A stretch of DNA of 64,000 bases from Belliella pelovolcani (GTDB lineage: Bacteria; Bacteroidota; Bacteroidia; Cytophagales; Cyclobacteriaceae), in NCBI RefSeq assembly GCF_900156785.1, contig NZ_FTOP01000013.1, forward strand, positions 1 through 64,000, given 5' to 3'. The position numbers and the translations under genes are program-made. Below the pieces are notes generated by a model. That model saw nothing but the letters and a program-made list of their open reading frames with translations, was not told the origin of the DNA and did no database searches. Below are positions 62,881 through 64,000 of this stretch, piece by piece. Position 1 is the first letter of the stretch, and each line of letters opens with the position of its first letter.

Positions 62881-64000
62881 CTATAAACCGTATTTCTTCA
62901 TTTTATTGTATAGGGTCTTTCTATCTATGCCTAGTAATTCTGCTGTCTTGGTTTTATTGTACCGCGTAGCAATTAGGGTTTCTTTGATGCTATTTTTTTC
63001 GTCGAAATCTCTTTGTTCCTTGATGGTAAGCTGCGAAGATTCGTTTGATTGGTGCTGAAGAATCTCAGTGGGGATTGCTGCTAATGAAATGTAAGTGTTA
63101 GTTTCTAAAAGGCTTGCTCTTCTGACAACATTTCGAAGCTCGCGGAGGTTGCCAGGCCAGCTATATTGCATGAATTGGCCGATGACTTCTTCCGAAAACC
63201 CATCAAGTTTTTTATTGAGTTTTTGAGAACTTTCTGCCAAAAACTGTTCTGCAAAAAGCATTAAGTCTCCTTTTCTATCTTTCAAGGGAAGTGCGGTAAT
63301 GGAGAACTCATTCAATCGATAATATAAATCTTCTCTAAACTTACCTTCCTGTACTTGTTGAAATAGGTTTTCATTAGTTGCTACCAATATTCTTACATCA
63401 ATATCAATTTCTTGAGTACTTCCAATCTTCCTGATTTTCTTTTCCTCCAAGGCTCTCAATAGTTTGATTTGTGACTCGTAGTCCAAGTTTCCAATTTCAT
63501 CCAAAAATATAGTGCCACCTTGAGCGGCTTCAAAATGTCCAGCTTTAGTTTCACTGGCTCCTGTAAATGCCCCCTTCATATGGCCGAAAAGTTCACTACC
63601 CGCAAGATCTTTGGAGAGTGTGCCACAGTCCACTGCAACAAATGATTGTTGAGATCGGTAGGAGTGATGATGGATTCTTCTGGAGATATACTCTTTGCCT
63701 GTTCCCGTTTCGCCTAGGATAAGTACATTGAGGTCTGTGGGTGCTACTAGCTGAATGTGATTTTCAAGTTGGATGGCATCGGGACTTTTACCCACTATAT
63801 AGTCTAAACCTTGAATGCTATTCGGGTTTGAAGACTCTTCTGTTGATTTAGGGGTTTTCAATGCATCTTTTACTGTAAGCAAAAGTTCATCAGGGTTGAT
63901 TGGCTTGGTGATATACTCAAAGGCCCCCATTTTCATAGCTTTTACGGCAATCCTGATATCAGCATAGTTGGTGATGAGAATGGTTGGAGTATTACTTTTG
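62881..64000 (-). CDS. Sigma-54-dependent response regulator (5' end missing)
   Basis: An NtrC-family regulator cut off by the window edge. The open frame continues to base 64000 past the first in-window ATG (63936); the extra residues TILITNYADIRIAVKAMKMGAFEYITKP are the C-terminal half of a receiver domain. The AAA+ core follows with Walker A GETGTGKE, the sigma-54 contact GAFTGA, Walker B GGTIFLDEIG, and the arginine region LRELRNVVRRA. A Fis-type HTH ends the protein (TRYNKTKTAELLGIDRKTLYNKMKKYGL). It activates sigma-54 promoters when phosphorylated. Confidence 0.92.
   Translation of the reverse strand, partial: KSNTPTILITNYADIRIAVKAMKMGAFEYITKPINPDELLLTVKDALKTPKSTEESSNPNSIQGLDYIVGKSPDAIQLENHIQLVAPTDLNVLILGETGTGKEYISRRIHHHSYRSQQSFVAVDCGTLSKDLAGSELFGHMKGAFTGASETKAGHFEAAQGGTIFLDEIGNLDYESQIKLLRALEEKKIRKIGSTQEIDIDVRILVATNENLFQQVQEGKFREDLYYRLNEFSITALPLKDRKGDLMLFAEQFLAESSQKLNKKLDGFSEEVIGQFMQYSWPGNLRELRNVVRRASLLETNTYISLAAIPTEILQHQSNESSQLTIKEQRDFDEKNSIKETLIATRYNKTKTAELLGIDRKTLYNKMKKYGL

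Noticed and set aside
1-64000. Insertion sequences, prophage, toxin-antitoxin or defence islands
   Set aside because: No transposase, integrase, phage structural gene, or recognised defence gene was found; the only HNH protein belongs to a housekeeping-like group.

Overview
The window is a stretch of chromosome from a Bacteroidota bacterium, most likely order Cytophagales (an Algoriphagus/Cyclobacteriaceae-like organism). The signs are a type IX secretion PorV2/PorU2 pair, a TonB-dependent receptor with a carboxypeptidase-like N-terminal plug extension, DUF2027-Smr, a 58-residue histone H1-like protein, a serine-palmitoyltransferase-like enzyme, few Shine-Dalgarno sequences, and a textbook Bacteroidota promoter (TTTG-N19-TAnnTTTG) in front of a tRNA-Ser gene. 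Species assignment is inference. No insertion sequence, prophage, CRISPR array or rRNA operon was seen; most of the window looks like ordinary core genome.

Layout. 0.1-6.4 kb: secreted BNR-repeat protein, divergent M1 metallopeptidase, PKD lipoprotein. 6.6-8.2 kb: histone H1-like protein and a sphingolipid/sulfonolipid-type acyltransferase. 8.4-11.7 kb: translationally coupled accC-DUF1015-maf. 11.8-16 kb: TonB-C protein, then the operon sdaAB-tolC-RND adaptor. 16-24.4 kb: class IV aminotransferase, thyA, MMPL transporter, NamZ-like protein, LolC-like permease, polyprenol-phosphate mannosyltransferase. 24.4-27 kb: ATP-grasp protein, lipoprotein, small membrane protein, tRNA-Ser(UGA). 27.4-32.6 kb: TonB-dependent receptor, then a Crp-like regulator overlapping a PhoD-like phosphatase. 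32.6-38 kb: SDR, Omp85 barrel, DUF4236 protein, VF530 protein, beta-CASP nuclease. 38.1-41 kb: a start-less thioredoxin-like remnant and a padR-pspC pair. 41.2-47.4 kb: porV2-porU2. 47.4-50 kb: VTT-domain protein, cystathionine gamma-synthase, Hsp20. 50.3-58.1 kb: tamB, photolyase, DUF2027-Smr and an unrecognised helical protein. 58.1-60.2 kb: tsaD-smpB-HNH. 60.2-64 kb: hybrid histidine kinase converging on a sigma-54 response regulator that runs off the window edge.

Functional themes are envelope biogenesis and secretion (TamB, Omp85, LolC-like, PorU2/PorV2, TolC/RND adaptor, TonB receptor), lipid and nucleotide metabolism, and signalling. The points most worth a second look lie between genes: a deeply nested hairpin in the divergent region before cystathionine gamma-synthase (48156-48209), a multi-stem structure at 50195-50276, the start-less CPGC reading frame at 38139-38477, and mosaic low-complexity DNA at 36300-36630. 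Among genes, the uncharacterised protein coupled to photolyase and Smr (50377-51210) is the best candidate for new function.
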